From Bacteroides sp. (GTDB taxonomy: Bacteria > Bacillota > Clostridia > Oscillospirales > Acutalibacteraceae): 64,000 nt of DNA. Below are positions 1 through 7,907 of the stretch, in pieces; within the stretch, counting starts at the first letter, position 1; each line of letters opens with the position of its first letter. The notes below the pieces were generated by a model. The model searched no databases, was not told the DNA's origin, and worked only from the letters and a program-made list of their open reading frames with translations. The stretch is taken from the NCBI GenBank assembly GCA_023665085.1, contig JAMPEQ010000009.1, positions 25,410 to 89,409 on the forward strand, in the 5' to 3' direction. The position numbers and the translations under genes are program-made.

Positions 1-35
1 TCAATATATTAGCGTGCAAATATGCCTTTATTTTG

Positions 36-76
36 CAAAAAAAAAGAAGAGCCTCAGCTTTAACAAGGCTCTTCTT
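36..76 (-). terminator. Rho-independent terminator of the lipoprotein gene
   Basis: An 11-bp perfect stem (44-54 with 66-76) is followed on the minus strand by a run of about ten T. It sits directly downstream of the lipoprotein stop codon. Confidence 0.9.
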
Positions 77-92
77 CGATTTTTATACAGAA

Positions 93-1070
93 TTAAACTG
101 CAGCAGCCTTTGCTGCGTTAGCAACGATTGAGCTTACAATGATTGTGCAGCCTGCACTAAGGTCTGCATCAGCTGACTTACCGTCAGTGCCTGCACCTGC
201 TTTGATCTCATCAGCATTTTTACCCTTTGCCCATGTTTCAAAAGCAGCAGCCTGCTCATACCATTCTTTGCCGATTGGTGAAGCCGGCTTCATGTTGTAG
301 CTGTCCTTGAGCTCCTTCTTTGAATCAAAAGAACCTGCAGCAACAGTGAATTTGCCGTCAGCAATTGTGCATTTAGCCTGTGAAGCATCAATGAGACAAG
401 ATGTTACCTTACCGTCAGCATCAACTGTAACAGCAGCATAGTTTGAATCATACTGAAGATTTGTTTCATTGCTCTCGTAGTATTTTTCTGTTGAAACAGC
501 AATCTTGAGAGTATCTGCAGCTGAAGCACCAAGGTCAGCAGCATTAGCTACAGCCTTTGAAATAGCAGAAGCAAAACCGTTTACATTAATTGTGCAGCCT
601 GCACTAAGATCTGCATCAGTAGGAGCGCCTGTAGCATCTGCACCTGCATTAATTTCATCAACAGTTTTGCCCTTTGCCCAAGCTTCATAAGCAGCAACCT
701 GCTCATACCATTCTTTGCCGATTGGTGAAGCCGGCTTCATTGCATAATCATCCTGCTTTTCAAGCTTTGTTCTGAGGTCTGTTACATTGCCTGCATCTGC
801 TGCAAGGTCAGGTTTTGTCTGAGCTTCGTCGATTTTTACGTCAAGAATTTTGCCGTCAGCATCAACTGTAACTGCAGCAGCAACAGAATCAATTGTGAGA
901 GTTGTATCAGTAACATCCTGGATTTCACTTACAATTCCGAGACCTGTCTTTACAGCAGCACTATTGTCAGCATCACTGTCACCTTTTCCTGCACCGTTAC
1001 TGCATGCGGCAGCAGTTACTGCAATAAGTCCTGCAAGACCTACAGCAACAAGTTTTTTCATTTTTGTCAT
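93..1070 (-). CDS. Repeat-containing lipoprotein, candidate extracytosolic flavoprotein
   Basis: A 325-residue secreted lipoprotein. Residues 1-22 form a signal peptide ending TAAA before Cys23, a plausible but loose lipobox. The mature part is two related halves (about 57-175 and 200-325). Each carries MKPASPIGKEWYEQ and ends in a D-L-S-A-G-C-T motif (154-160 and 303-309). That spacing matches the Dxx(S/T)GAT motif through which FMN is covalently attached to a threonine in RnfG/NqrC-type domains, with A and C substituted. The start is ATG 1070, because AAAGGAAAG just upstream is the ribosome-binding site and a longer TTG start would bury it. The gene follows rnfB with its own promoter and terminator. 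A role as an electron-carrying surface lipoprotein, as for PplA in Listeria, is inference; a substrate-binding or structural lipoprotein is the alternative. Confidence 0.7.
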   Translation of the reverse strand: MTKMKKLVAVGLAGLIAVTAAACSNGAGKGDSDADNSAAVKTGLGIVSEIQDVTDTTLTIDSVAAAVTVDADGKILDVKIDEAQTKPDLAADAGNVTDLRTKLEKQDDYAMKPASPIGKEWYEQVAAYEAWAKGKTVDEINAGADATGAPTDADLSAGCTINVNGFASAISKAVANAADLGASAADTLKIAVSTEKYYESNETNLQYDSNYAAVTVDADGKVTSCLIDASQAKCTIADGKFTVAAGSFDSKKELKDSYNMKPASPIGKEWYEQAAAFETWAKGKNADEIKAGAGTDGKSADADLSAGCTIIVSSIVANAAKAAAV

Positions 1071-1126
1071 AATTTTCTTTCCTTTCAAAAAATAATAAAT
1101 ACATCTGTACTATGTGTATTTTCTTC

Positions 1127-1155
1127 ATAATATATTAAAATCAATACATTGTCAA
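1127..1155 (-). promoter_or_regulatory. Sigma-A promoter of the lipoprotein gene
   Basis: TTGACA and TATTAT separated by 17 bp, reading minus. It lies between rnfB and the lipoprotein gene, so the lipoprotein can be made independently of the rnf operon. Confidence 0.75.
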
Positions 1156-1189
1156 TGTTTTATCAATCAAATTTTTCCAATTTTATATA

Positions 1190-1990
1190 TTAATAAGTTT
1201 TTATTATTTTTCGAGGACATTTTTCGGCACAAAGTCCGCAATGAGTACATTTTGTGTAATCAATTTTTGCAATATTGTTTTCAATAATAATAGCATCGGA
1301 AGGGCAGTTCTTTTCGCAGATACCACAGCTGATACAGCCTGCAGTACAAGCATTTCTCACATCCTTGCCCTTTGAATGTGATGCACACTGAACTCTGTTT
1401 TTTGCGCCGGCAGGAATAAGCTCAATCAAATTATGAGGACATATTCTTAAGCATTTTCCGCAGGCAATACAAAGATCCTCGTCAACTACAGCCTTGTTAT
1501 CAATAATTCTGATAGCTCCTTGCGGACAAACCTTTGCGCATGAGCCAAAACCGAGACATCCGAACTTGCATGAGTATGGACTTGATCCCGGCATTTTTGA
1601 AGCGTATACACAGCTGTCAATACCAAAATATTTATAGTCCTTTTCACGTTTTTCGCTGTTACCGTCGCATTTTACATAGGCAACCCTGCGCTCAATGTCA
1701 CCGACTTCCTGTCCCATAATTGCAGCGATTTTTTCAGCAACAGGCTTTCTGCCCACAGGGCAGGCAGAAACGGGAGCTTCTCCCTTTACAATAGCCTTTG
1801 CAAGACTGTCACAGCCGGCATAACCGCATCCGCCGCAGTTGCTTCCCGGAAGCACTTCTCTTACTGCAGCTTCTCTTTCGTCAGTTTCTACCTTGAAAAC
1901 CTTTTCCGCTATGCCAAGGACAATACCAATAATAAGACTGATAATACAAACAACTGCAACCGCAGTAATAATTTCAGTAATATTCATCAT
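1190..1990 (-). CDS. rnfB: Rnf complex ferredoxin subunit B
   Basis: A 266-residue iron-sulfur subunit of the ferredoxin:NAD+ oxidoreductase. One N-terminal membrane helix (about 6-28) is followed by a CGGCGYAGC...C four-cysteine motif (about 53-77) typical of RnfB. Several CxxCxxCxxxCP ferredoxin motifs then fill residues 140-260. RnfB is thought to accept electrons from reduced ferredoxin at the cytoplasmic face. It is the last gene of the rnfCDGEAB run, 8 bp after rnfA, with AGGAGG upstream of the start. Length and cluster number are normal for clostridial RnfB. Confidence 0.96.
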   Translation of the reverse strand: MMNITEIITAVAVVCIISLIIGIVLGIAEKVFKVETDEREAAVREVLPGSNCGGCGYAGCDSLAKAIVKGEAPVSACPVGRKPVAEKIAAIMGQEVGDIERRVAYVKCDGNSEKREKDYKYFGIDSCVYASKMPGSSPYSCKFGCLGFGSCAKVCPQGAIRIIDNKAVVDEDLCIACGKCLRICPHNLIELIPAGAKNRVQCASHSKGKDVRNACTAGCISCGICEKNCPSDAIIIENNIAKIDYTKCTHCGLCAEKCPRKIIKTY

Positions 1991-1998
1991 AAAACCTC

Positions 1999-2577
1999 CT
2001 ATGCAAATACATTAAAGCCATAGAAAGCAATAGACATAAGGCATGCTGTCATAAGTACGGCAGGAGTACCCTTAAAGCTTTCGGGGAAATCATTGTTTTC
2101 TGTTTTTTCTCTGACACCTGCCATAATTACAATAGCAATACAGAAGCCTACTGAAGTGCCGATACCTGTTACAACGCTGGTAACAAAATCATTTGATGCC
2201 TGAACATTTGTTAATGCAGTGCCAAGAACGGCACAGTTTGTTGTAATGAGCGGAAGAAATACTCCAAGGCTTTTGTAAAGGCTTGGAACTGCTTTTTTTA
2301 GAAACAGCTCAACAAGCTGAACAAGAAAGGCTATTACAATGATGAACACAATTGTTTTAAGATAAGTTAAATTAAATTTCACTAATACATAATTATAAAG
2401 CAGGCTTGATACAGCAGAGGAAAGAGTGATAACAAATACTACTGCACCTCCCATGCCGGCGGCAGTTTTCATGTTCTTTGAAACGCCAAGGAAAGGACAT
2501 ATGCCGAGAAACTGGCTCAAAACAACATTGTTGATAAGAGCAGTTGTAAGAAGCACTAAAAATAAAGTTTTAACCAT
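1999..2577 (-). CDS. rnfA: Rnf complex membrane subunit A
   Basis: A 192-residue protein with about six membrane helices, of the RnfA/NqrE family. RnfA and RnfE are homologous inverted partners that hold an iron-sulfur centre between them in the membrane; here the cysteines in GICPFLG (about residue 26) and TTNCAVLG (about 114) match that role. The start codon overlaps the rnfE stop at 2577, which implies translational coupling. No anomaly is seen. Confidence 0.96.
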   Translation of the reverse strand: MVKTLFLVLLTTALINNVVLSQFLGICPFLGVSKNMKTAAGMGGAVVFVITLSSAVSSLLYNYVLVKFNLTYLKTIVFIIVIAFLVQLVELFLKKAVPSLYKSLGVFLPLITTNCAVLGTALTNVQASNDFVTSVVTGIGTSVGFCIAIVIMAGVREKTENNDFPESFKGTPAVLMTACLMSIAFYGFNVFA

Positions 2578-3248
2578 TATTCCTCTACCTCCTTGCCTGA
2601 TTTACAGTTTTTGCAGTCACCGCTGCATCCGCCGTTTCCTTTTACGTGTCGGTTAGCACCTTTAAGCTTGAATTTATTCTGCAGTGCGCAAAGAATCGCA
2701 AGAACAAAGAATGCACCCGGTGCAAGAACGAATATTGAAACAGGCTGATAGCTTTCCGGCATAATGTTAAATCCGAAGATTGTTCCGTTTCCGAGAAGCT
2801 CTCTTACGATACCGATAACTGTAAGACCGATTGTGAAGCCTAATCCGATACCTACGCCGTCAAAAATTGAAAGAAAAATATTATTCTTTGAAGCATATGT
2901 TTCTGCTCTGCCGAGAATAATACAGTTTACAACAATCAGCGGAATGAAAATTCCCAGATTACTGTAAAGAGAAGTCAGATAAGCATGCATAAGCATTTCT
3001 ACTATTGTTACAAATGATGCTATGATAATGATATATACAGGAACTCTTACGCCCTGAGGTATAACCTTGCGAAGCAGTGAAATAAGCAGATTTGACATGA
3101 TTAAAACTGCCATTGTTGCAACGCCCATACCAAGACCGTTTTTTGCACTGGTGGTTACAGCAAGGGTGGGACACATGCCAAGCATTAGAACAAAAGTAGG
3201 ATTTTCTTTAATGATACCGTTATAAAGTCTTTCTAAAATACCCTTCAT
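2577..3248 (-). CDS. rnfE: Rnf complex membrane subunit E
   Basis: A 223-residue polytopic membrane protein of the RnfE/NqrD family, partner of RnfA. It has LGMCPTLAV near residue 27 and VNCIILGRAE near residue 113, the cysteine motifs equivalent to those of RnfA. It ends in a short cysteine-rich tail (CSGDCKNCKSG) that could bind metal. ATG 3248 is chosen because GGAG lies 10 bp upstream; a GTG at 3257 lies almost on top of that site. The gene sits between rnfG and rnfA with almost no spacing. Confidence 0.95.
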   Translation of the reverse strand: MKGILERLYNGIIKENPTFVLMLGMCPTLAVTTSAKNGLGMGVATMAVLIMSNLLISLLRKVIPQGVRVPVYIIIIASFVTIVEMLMHAYLTSLYSNLGIFIPLIVVNCIILGRAETYASKNNIFLSIFDGVGIGLGFTIGLTVIGIVRELLGNGTIFGFNIMPESYQPVSIFVLAPGAFFVLAILCALQNKFKLKGANRHVKGNGGCSGDCKNCKSGKEVEE

Positions 3249-3253
3249 ATATC

Positions 3254-4336
3254 TCACGCTCCTTCCTTGACACTTGCACCGGCGGTAACATCTGCCTCGT
3301 TTTCGGCATTCGCAGCCTTTTCCTTTAAGCTGTCAGACAATCCTCCGCCGTAGTTTTCCTGATAATACATAATTGCACCGTTTACAGCAATTTCAACAGC
3401 CTTTGTAGTATATGTTGCGCCTGAGATAGCATCAACCTCGTTATTTTCTGTTTTTGCACCTGATGCAACGGTTGAAACGGCGTCAGCATTTAAGCCTATG
3501 AACTGCTTTGCATAATCTTCACTTGTGCAGACTGCACCGTAACCCTCTGTTTCGTTAGATGCAAGCACCTGAAATGCTGTAATAACTGCTGATTTGTCTA
3601 TTTCAACTGCAAGCTGAATGTTGCCTGCAAAGCCTTTGTTTGTTGTTACAGTAATTTTATAACCATTTTCAGTTTCTTCTGCGTTATCAATTGTATAAAG
3701 CTCAACACTTTCTTTGATTCCGCCGCCGAAGTTTTCCTGATAGAACAGGATAGCTGCGTTTGTTGCCTCGGTTACTGCACTTGAAGTGATTGTAGCACCG
3801 CTGATAGCATCTATCTCATTGTCGTTGGCAGCACCGGATTTTGTGCATTCGAGAAGTGATGCAGGCTTTCCTGCAAACTGATTTTTAAATTCAGGCTCAG
3901 TACATTTTGATCCGAGACCTGCTGTTTCGCTGTTTGAAACAACATCAAATCCTGTTAATTTTCCGTCTTTAATACCCACAGCAATCTGAATATCGCCGCC
4001 ATATCCGCTTGGTGAGGTTGCTGCGATAACATAACCCTCAACACTTCCTGATGCAGATGTTACTGCAAGCACATCGTTGACACTGCATCCGTCCAAACCG
4101 TTTTGAGAAAGCATATCAGGAGCTTTTTCAAGAATTTCTTCAGAGTTTTCAACCTCTGTAAAGTTTGCTGCTGATGGATAAACAACCTTGTAAATTTCTG
4201 CTCTGGCATTGATTTCCGCCTGCTTGATAGGTTCTTTTGTAATTTGATTAACCACAGCAAGTGCAAGAATTGCAACAAATGTTACTAATACCAGAACTAA
4301 AGTATTGATTACAATACTTGATTTTTTCTTTGCCAT
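3254..4336 (-). CDS. rnfG: Rnf complex subunit G with two FMN-binding domains
   Basis: A 360-residue subunit anchored by one N-terminal helix (about 9-29). The part outside the membrane contains two FMN-binding domains. Each ends in DAISGAT, with predicted FMN-acceptor threonines Thr182 and Thr308. The domains are followed by near-identical YYQEN-type segments (FYQENFGGG and YYQENYGGG), so an internal duplication is visible. Typical RnfG is near 200 residues with one flavin site, so this form is enlarged. Covalent flavinylation needs an ApbE transferase, which is not in the window. The gene overlaps the end of rnfD and precedes rnfE. Confidence 0.95.
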   Translation of the reverse strand: MAKKKSSIVINTLVLVLVTFVAILALAVVNQITKEPIKQAEINARAEIYKVVYPSAANFTEVENSEEILEKAPDMLSQNGLDGCSVNDVLAVTSASGSVEGYVIAATSPSGYGGDIQIAVGIKDGKLTGFDVVSNSETAGLGSKCTEPEFKNQFAGKPASLLECTKSGAANDNEIDAISGATITSSAVTEATNAAILFYQENFGGGIKESVELYTIDNAEETENGYKITVTTNKGFAGNIQLAVEIDKSAVITAFQVLASNETEGYGAVCTSEDYAKQFIGLNADAVSTVASGAKTENNEVDAISGATYTTKAVEIAVNGAIMYYQENYGGGLSDSLKEKAANAENEADVTAGASVKEGA

Positions 4337-5277
4337 TATTTTGCATCTCCTTTCGCTTTTTCACAGCCGAAAGGCTTTGGAACTGTAATCTTTTCAATGA
4401 TAGGAACAAGAAGATTACCGATGATAATTGCATATGAAACACCCTCTGCAGATGATCCGAGAGTTCTGAACAATGCAGTCATAAGACCAAGGAAAAGTCC
4501 GTAAATAATCTGTCCCTTAGCGGTTATAGGACTTGTTACATAGTCAGTTGCCATGAAAAATGCGCCAACAAGAAGTCCGCCTGAAAGAAGCTCACCTAAA
4601 AGATAATTTACAGACAAATCATTTCCTGCAATAACATTAATAACGGCTATAAATGCAACAGTAGAAAGAATATATGTCAAAGGAATTCTGATAGAAATTA
4701 CTTTCTTCACAACTAAATATAAGCCGCCTGCAAGAATAGCGAGAGCTGAAACTTCACCTATACATCCGCCGTGCAGACCAAGGAATAATGTAAGCAGATC
4801 AGGTGATCCGCCGTCCTTGAGTACAGCAAGCGGTGTTGCACCTGAAACACCATCCATACTGAAATCATTCATAATAGATGTGAATGAGATAAGCAGGAAA
4901 CAGCGTGCTGCAAGAGCAGGGTTCATGAAATTCTGACCTATTCCGCCAAACAGCATTTTTACTGCTACAATGGCAAACACACCGCCAATAACAGGAATCC
5001 ACCACGGAACAGTTGCAGGCAGATTGACTGCCAGAATAAGACCTGTTACTACAGCACTGTAGTCAAATACAGTGATAGGTTTTTTTGCAATTAATTCAAA
5101 CAGTGCTTCGCTTACTACACATGTTACCACGCTGATTGCAGTAACAATAAGTGCTGAAACACCAAAATGATAAACACCGAAAGCAATAATCGGAAGGAGT
5201 GCTATGGCAACATCACGCATAATTGCTTTTGTAGTGCTTTGTGATCTCACATGAGGAGATACTGATACATTATACAT
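4336..5277 (-). CDS. rnfD: Rnf complex membrane subunit D
   Basis: A 313-residue integral membrane subunit of the NqrB/RnfD family with about eight to ten helices. The motif VSGATPLAVLK places the covalent FMN on Thr148, as in other RnfD proteins. The stop codon overlaps the rnfG start (TAATG), so translation is probably coupled. GAGGAAAG precedes the start. It is second in the operon, 18 bp after rnfC. Confidence 0.96.
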   Translation of the reverse strand: MYNVSVSPHVRSQSTTKAIMRDVAIALLPIIAFGVYHFGVSALIVTAISVVTCVVSEALFELIAKKPITVFDYSAVVTGLILAVNLPATVPWWIPVIGGVFAIVAVKMLFGGIGQNFMNPALAARCFLLISFTSIMNDFSMDGVSGATPLAVLKDGGSPDLLTLFLGLHGGCIGEVSALAILAGGLYLVVKKVISIRIPLTYILSTVAFIAVINVIAGNDLSVNYLLGELLSGGLLVGAFFMATDYVTSPITAKGQIIYGLFLGLMTALFRTLGSSAEGVSYAIIIGNLLVPIIEKITVPKPFGCEKAKGDAK

Positions 5278-5295
5278 TTACACTTTCCTCCTTAC

Positions 5296-6615
5296 TTAAC
5301 TTGCTTTTTCACGAAGCTTGGCTTTACCCATTTTAAACATCTGGGTAAGCGGAATTTTTGCAGGGCATGCATATGAACAGCAGCCGCACTCAATGCATTC
5401 CATACCGCCGAGATTACTGAATTTGTCAAAATCAAGTGCTTTTACTGATTTAGCCATCATCTGAGGTACAAGAAACTGCGGACATACCGAAACACATCTG
5501 CCGCAGTGAATACATGCAGATTGTGGAAGTGCTGCAACATCATCCTTCGTAAATGCAAGGATTGATGATGAGGTTTTTACAACAGGCACATCAAGACTGC
5601 TCATTGCCATACCCATCATCGGACCTCCTGAGATGAATTTTACAACTTCTTCCTTTGCACTGCCGCAAGCCTCTAAAAGCTCTGCATGACTGATACCGAG
5701 AGGTACATCAACATTACATGGTGAATTTACTCCTTCGCCTGTAATAGTCATAACCTTGTGAATTAAAGGAATATTTTTATAAACTGCTTCATAAACCGCA
5801 TAACAGCTTGCAGTGTTCATAACAACACATTTAACATCGGCGGGAAGCATTTTTGAGTTTACCTTTCTGCCTGTTACTGCGTAAATCAGCTGGCGCTCGC
5901 TGCCCTGAGGATACTTTGTTTTAAGGCTCATAACATTTATATTGTCATTTCCTGATGTAAGCTCTTCCATGTGCTTTACTGCATCCGGTTTGTTATCTTC
6001 AATGCCTATGACAGCCTTTGCATTCGGAAAAAGTTTGAGAACAGCAGTAATACCTTTTACTATCTCAGTGCCTCTTTCGAGCATAAGACGATAGTCTGCT
6101 GTAAGATATGGTTCGCATTCAGCACCGTTTATTATAAGGGTGTCAATCTCTTCTGCGTTTTTAGGTGAAAGCTTAACACCGGTAGGGAAGCCGGCACCGC
6201 CTAGACCGACAATACCTGCTTTCTTGATTATCTCAATAATTTCTTCTTTATTGAGTTCGTTAATGTTTCTGTCTTTTCCAAAACCATCAACAGTTTCGTA
6301 TACATTATCGTTCTCAATAATAATAGATTCAACTCTCCCTCCGCTGACAACCTCACAAGGTTCGATTGATTTAACCGTGCCCGAAACAGAGCTGTATATT
6401 GGAGAGGAAACAAATCCGCCTGCTTCTGCAATCATCTGCCCTTTAAGTACTCTGTCACCAACAGCTATAACAGCCTTTGCAGGTGCACCTATATGCTGGG
6501 ATAAAGGGTATATCATTGTTGCAGAAGCGCTGATTTCTTTAATAGGTTTATCCTTTGAAAGCTCTTTGCCTTCAAATAGATGTACGCCTTTTTTGAAAAA
6601 TCTTTTTTGCTTCAT
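5296..6615 (-). CDS. rnfC: Rnf complex NADH-binding subunit C
   Basis: A 439-residue soluble subunit that exchanges electrons with NAD(H). An N-terminal barrel-sandwich segment (about 1-110) precedes the NADH/FMN-binding NuoF-like fold, with GLGGAGFPTGVK near residue 136. The C-terminal part has two [4Fe-4S] motifs (CIHCGRCVSVCP near 369 and CIECGCCSYACP near 407). It is first in the operon and follows a sigma-A-type promoter. Sequence and length are typical. Confidence 0.97.
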   Translation of the reverse strand: MKQKRFFKKGVHLFEGKELSKDKPIKEISASATMIYPLSQHIGAPAKAVIAVGDRVLKGQMIAEAGGFVSSPIYSSVSGTVKSIEPCEVVSGGRVESIIIENDNVYETVDGFGKDRNINELNKEEIIEIIKKAGIVGLGGAGFPTGVKLSPKNAEEIDTLIINGAECEPYLTADYRLMLERGTEIVKGITAVLKLFPNAKAVIGIEDNKPDAVKHMEELTSGNDNINVMSLKTKYPQGSERQLIYAVTGRKVNSKMLPADVKCVVMNTASCYAVYEAVYKNIPLIHKVMTITGEGVNSPCNVDVPLGISHAELLEACGSAKEEVVKFISGGPMMGMAMSSLDVPVVKTSSSILAFTKDDVAALPQSACIHCGRCVSVCPQFLVPQMMAKSVKALDFDKFSNLGGMECIECGCCSYACPAKIPLTQMFKMGKAKLREKAS

Positions 6616-6657
6616 TTAACTACATCCTTTCTTGAAGTGTATATCTGTACAGAATAT

Positions 6658-6686
6658 ATAATACCATAAAGTTAATATGTTTTCAA
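6658..6686 (-). promoter_or_regulatory. Promoter of the rnf operon
   Basis: TTGAAA and TATTAT separated by 17 bp on the minus strand, about 43 bp upstream of rnfC. No Rex-type palindrome was seen in this intergenic region. Confidence 0.65.
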
Positions 6687-6748
6687 TCTTCATTCAAATT
6701 ATTTATAATAAAATATGAACGAGTTTTGTAATTATAAAAACTATTTGT

Positions 6749-6777
6749 TTGACCTTAGTAATATATAATAGTATAAT
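6749..6777 (+). promoter_or_regulatory. Promoter of the aldo/keto reductase gene
   Basis: TTGACC and TATAAT with a 17-bp spacer, divergent from the rnf promoter. Predicted transcription starts about 28 bp before the chosen ATG. Confidence 0.7.
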
Positions 6778-6811
6778 AATGATGTAGAATAACGCTATGG
6801 AGAAAAGAATT

Positions 6812-7819
6812 ATGTATATTGCAAGTGAAAATCGTTACGATAATATGAAATATAATTACTGTGGAAACAGCGGGTTAAAGCTTCCTGCTATTTCTTTAGG
6901 ATTGTGGCAGAATTTTGGTGACAATGCAGATTATGATGAAATGAAGGATATTATTCTTACTGCTTTTGACATGGGCATTACCCATTTTGATTTGGCAAAT
7001 AATTACGGTCCTGCTCCGGGCAGTGCAGAGATTAATTTCGGAAAAATTTTTAAAGAAAATCTTAAACCCTATCGAGATCAGCTTATTATCAGCACAAAGG
7101 CAGGATATGAAATGTGGGACGGACCATATGGATGCAGGGGAGGAAGCAGAAAGTATCTGACAGCCTCACTTGATCAAAGCCTTCGGCGAATGGGGCTTGA
7201 TTATGTGGATATTTTTTACCACCACTGCGTAGATGAAGATACACCGCTTGAAGAGACAGCACTTTGCCTTTCTGATATAATAAGACAGGGAAAGTCTCTT
7301 TACGCAGGAATCAGTAACTACTACGGCAAGCGTATGCATAAGATGCACCACAGGTGTGATGATTTTAATGTGCCGTTTATTATCAATCAAAATAGATATT
7401 CTCTTTTTGACAGAGAGATTGAAAAGAATGGATTAAAAAAACAGGCTGTGAAAAAGGGCAAGGGTATTATTGCGTTTTCTCCTCTTGCACAGGGGCAGTT
7501 GTCAGGAAAATATGCAGGTGGAATACCTAAGAATTCACGCCTTTATAAAAATGAAGCACTTCAGGAAAAACTTAATTACAATACTGTAAGACAAAAGCAG
7601 ATAGATGATTTGAATGAAATTGCAAAAAGCAGAGGCCAGACGCTGTCTCAGCTTGCAATACAGTGGCTTGCACAGGATAAGGCAGTAACATCAGTTCTTA
7701 TAGGTGTGCACTCAAAGGAACAGCTTTTGGAAAATATTAAGGCTCTTGATTACCCCGCATTTTCTGAAGAGGAACTTAAAAAGATAGATGAAATAAGCAG
7801 AATAAACTGCAAGCTGTAG
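6812..7819 (+). CDS. Aldo/keto reductase, YghZ/Gpr-like
   Basis: A 335-residue cytosolic NADPH-dependent aldo/keto reductase. The N-terminus (MYIASENRYD...CGNSGLKLPAISLG) matches the YghZ (L-glyceraldehyde-3-phosphate reductase) subgroup, as does FDLANNYGPAPGSAE. The catalytic tetrad is visible as Asp and Tyr in the D-x4-Y region near 58, Lys in STKAGYEMW near 96 and His in YHH near 130. ATG 6812 is preferred over the in-frame ATG at 6797 because GGAG lies 8-9 bp upstream of it and homology begins there. The natural substrate, probably a small aldehyde or methylglyoxal, cannot be read from the sequence. It is monocistronic. Confidence 0.9.
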   Translation: MYIASENRYDNMKYNYCGNSGLKLPAISLGLWQNFGDNADYDEMKDIILTAFDMGITHFDLANNYGPAPGSAEINFGKIFKENLKPYRDQLIISTKAGYEMWDGPYGCRGGSRKYLTASLDQSLRRMGLDYVDIFYHHCVDEDTPLEETALCLSDIIRQGKSLYAGISNYYGKRMHKMHHRCDDFNVPFIINQNRYSLFDREIEKNGLKKQAVKKGKGIIAFSPLAQGQLSGKYAGGIPKNSRLYKNEALQEKLNYNTVRQKQIDDLNEIAKSRGQTLSQLAIQWLAQDKAVTSVLIGVHSKEQLLENIKALDYPAFSEEELKKIDEISRINCKL

Positions 7820-7842
7820 GCAAGCAAGATACTAAAAATAAA

Positions 7843-7892
7843 AAAACAGAGATTCGCATATAGCACTTTAGCTAAAAGCGAGTCCCTGTTTT
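7843..7892. terminator. Bidirectional terminator between convergent genes
   Basis: A long hairpin with A-rich and T-rich flanks (CAG...CGC pairs with GCG...CTG, one mismatch and one G-U pair) separates the reductase from the radical SAM gene. Confidence 0.75.
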
Positions 7893-7907
7893 GTCATTCA
7901 ATATATT

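Noticed and set aside
93..1088. Longer TTG start of the lipoprotein gene at 1088
   Set aside because: It places the ribosome-binding site AAAGGAAAG inside the coding sequence; ATG 1070 has that site at correct spacing.
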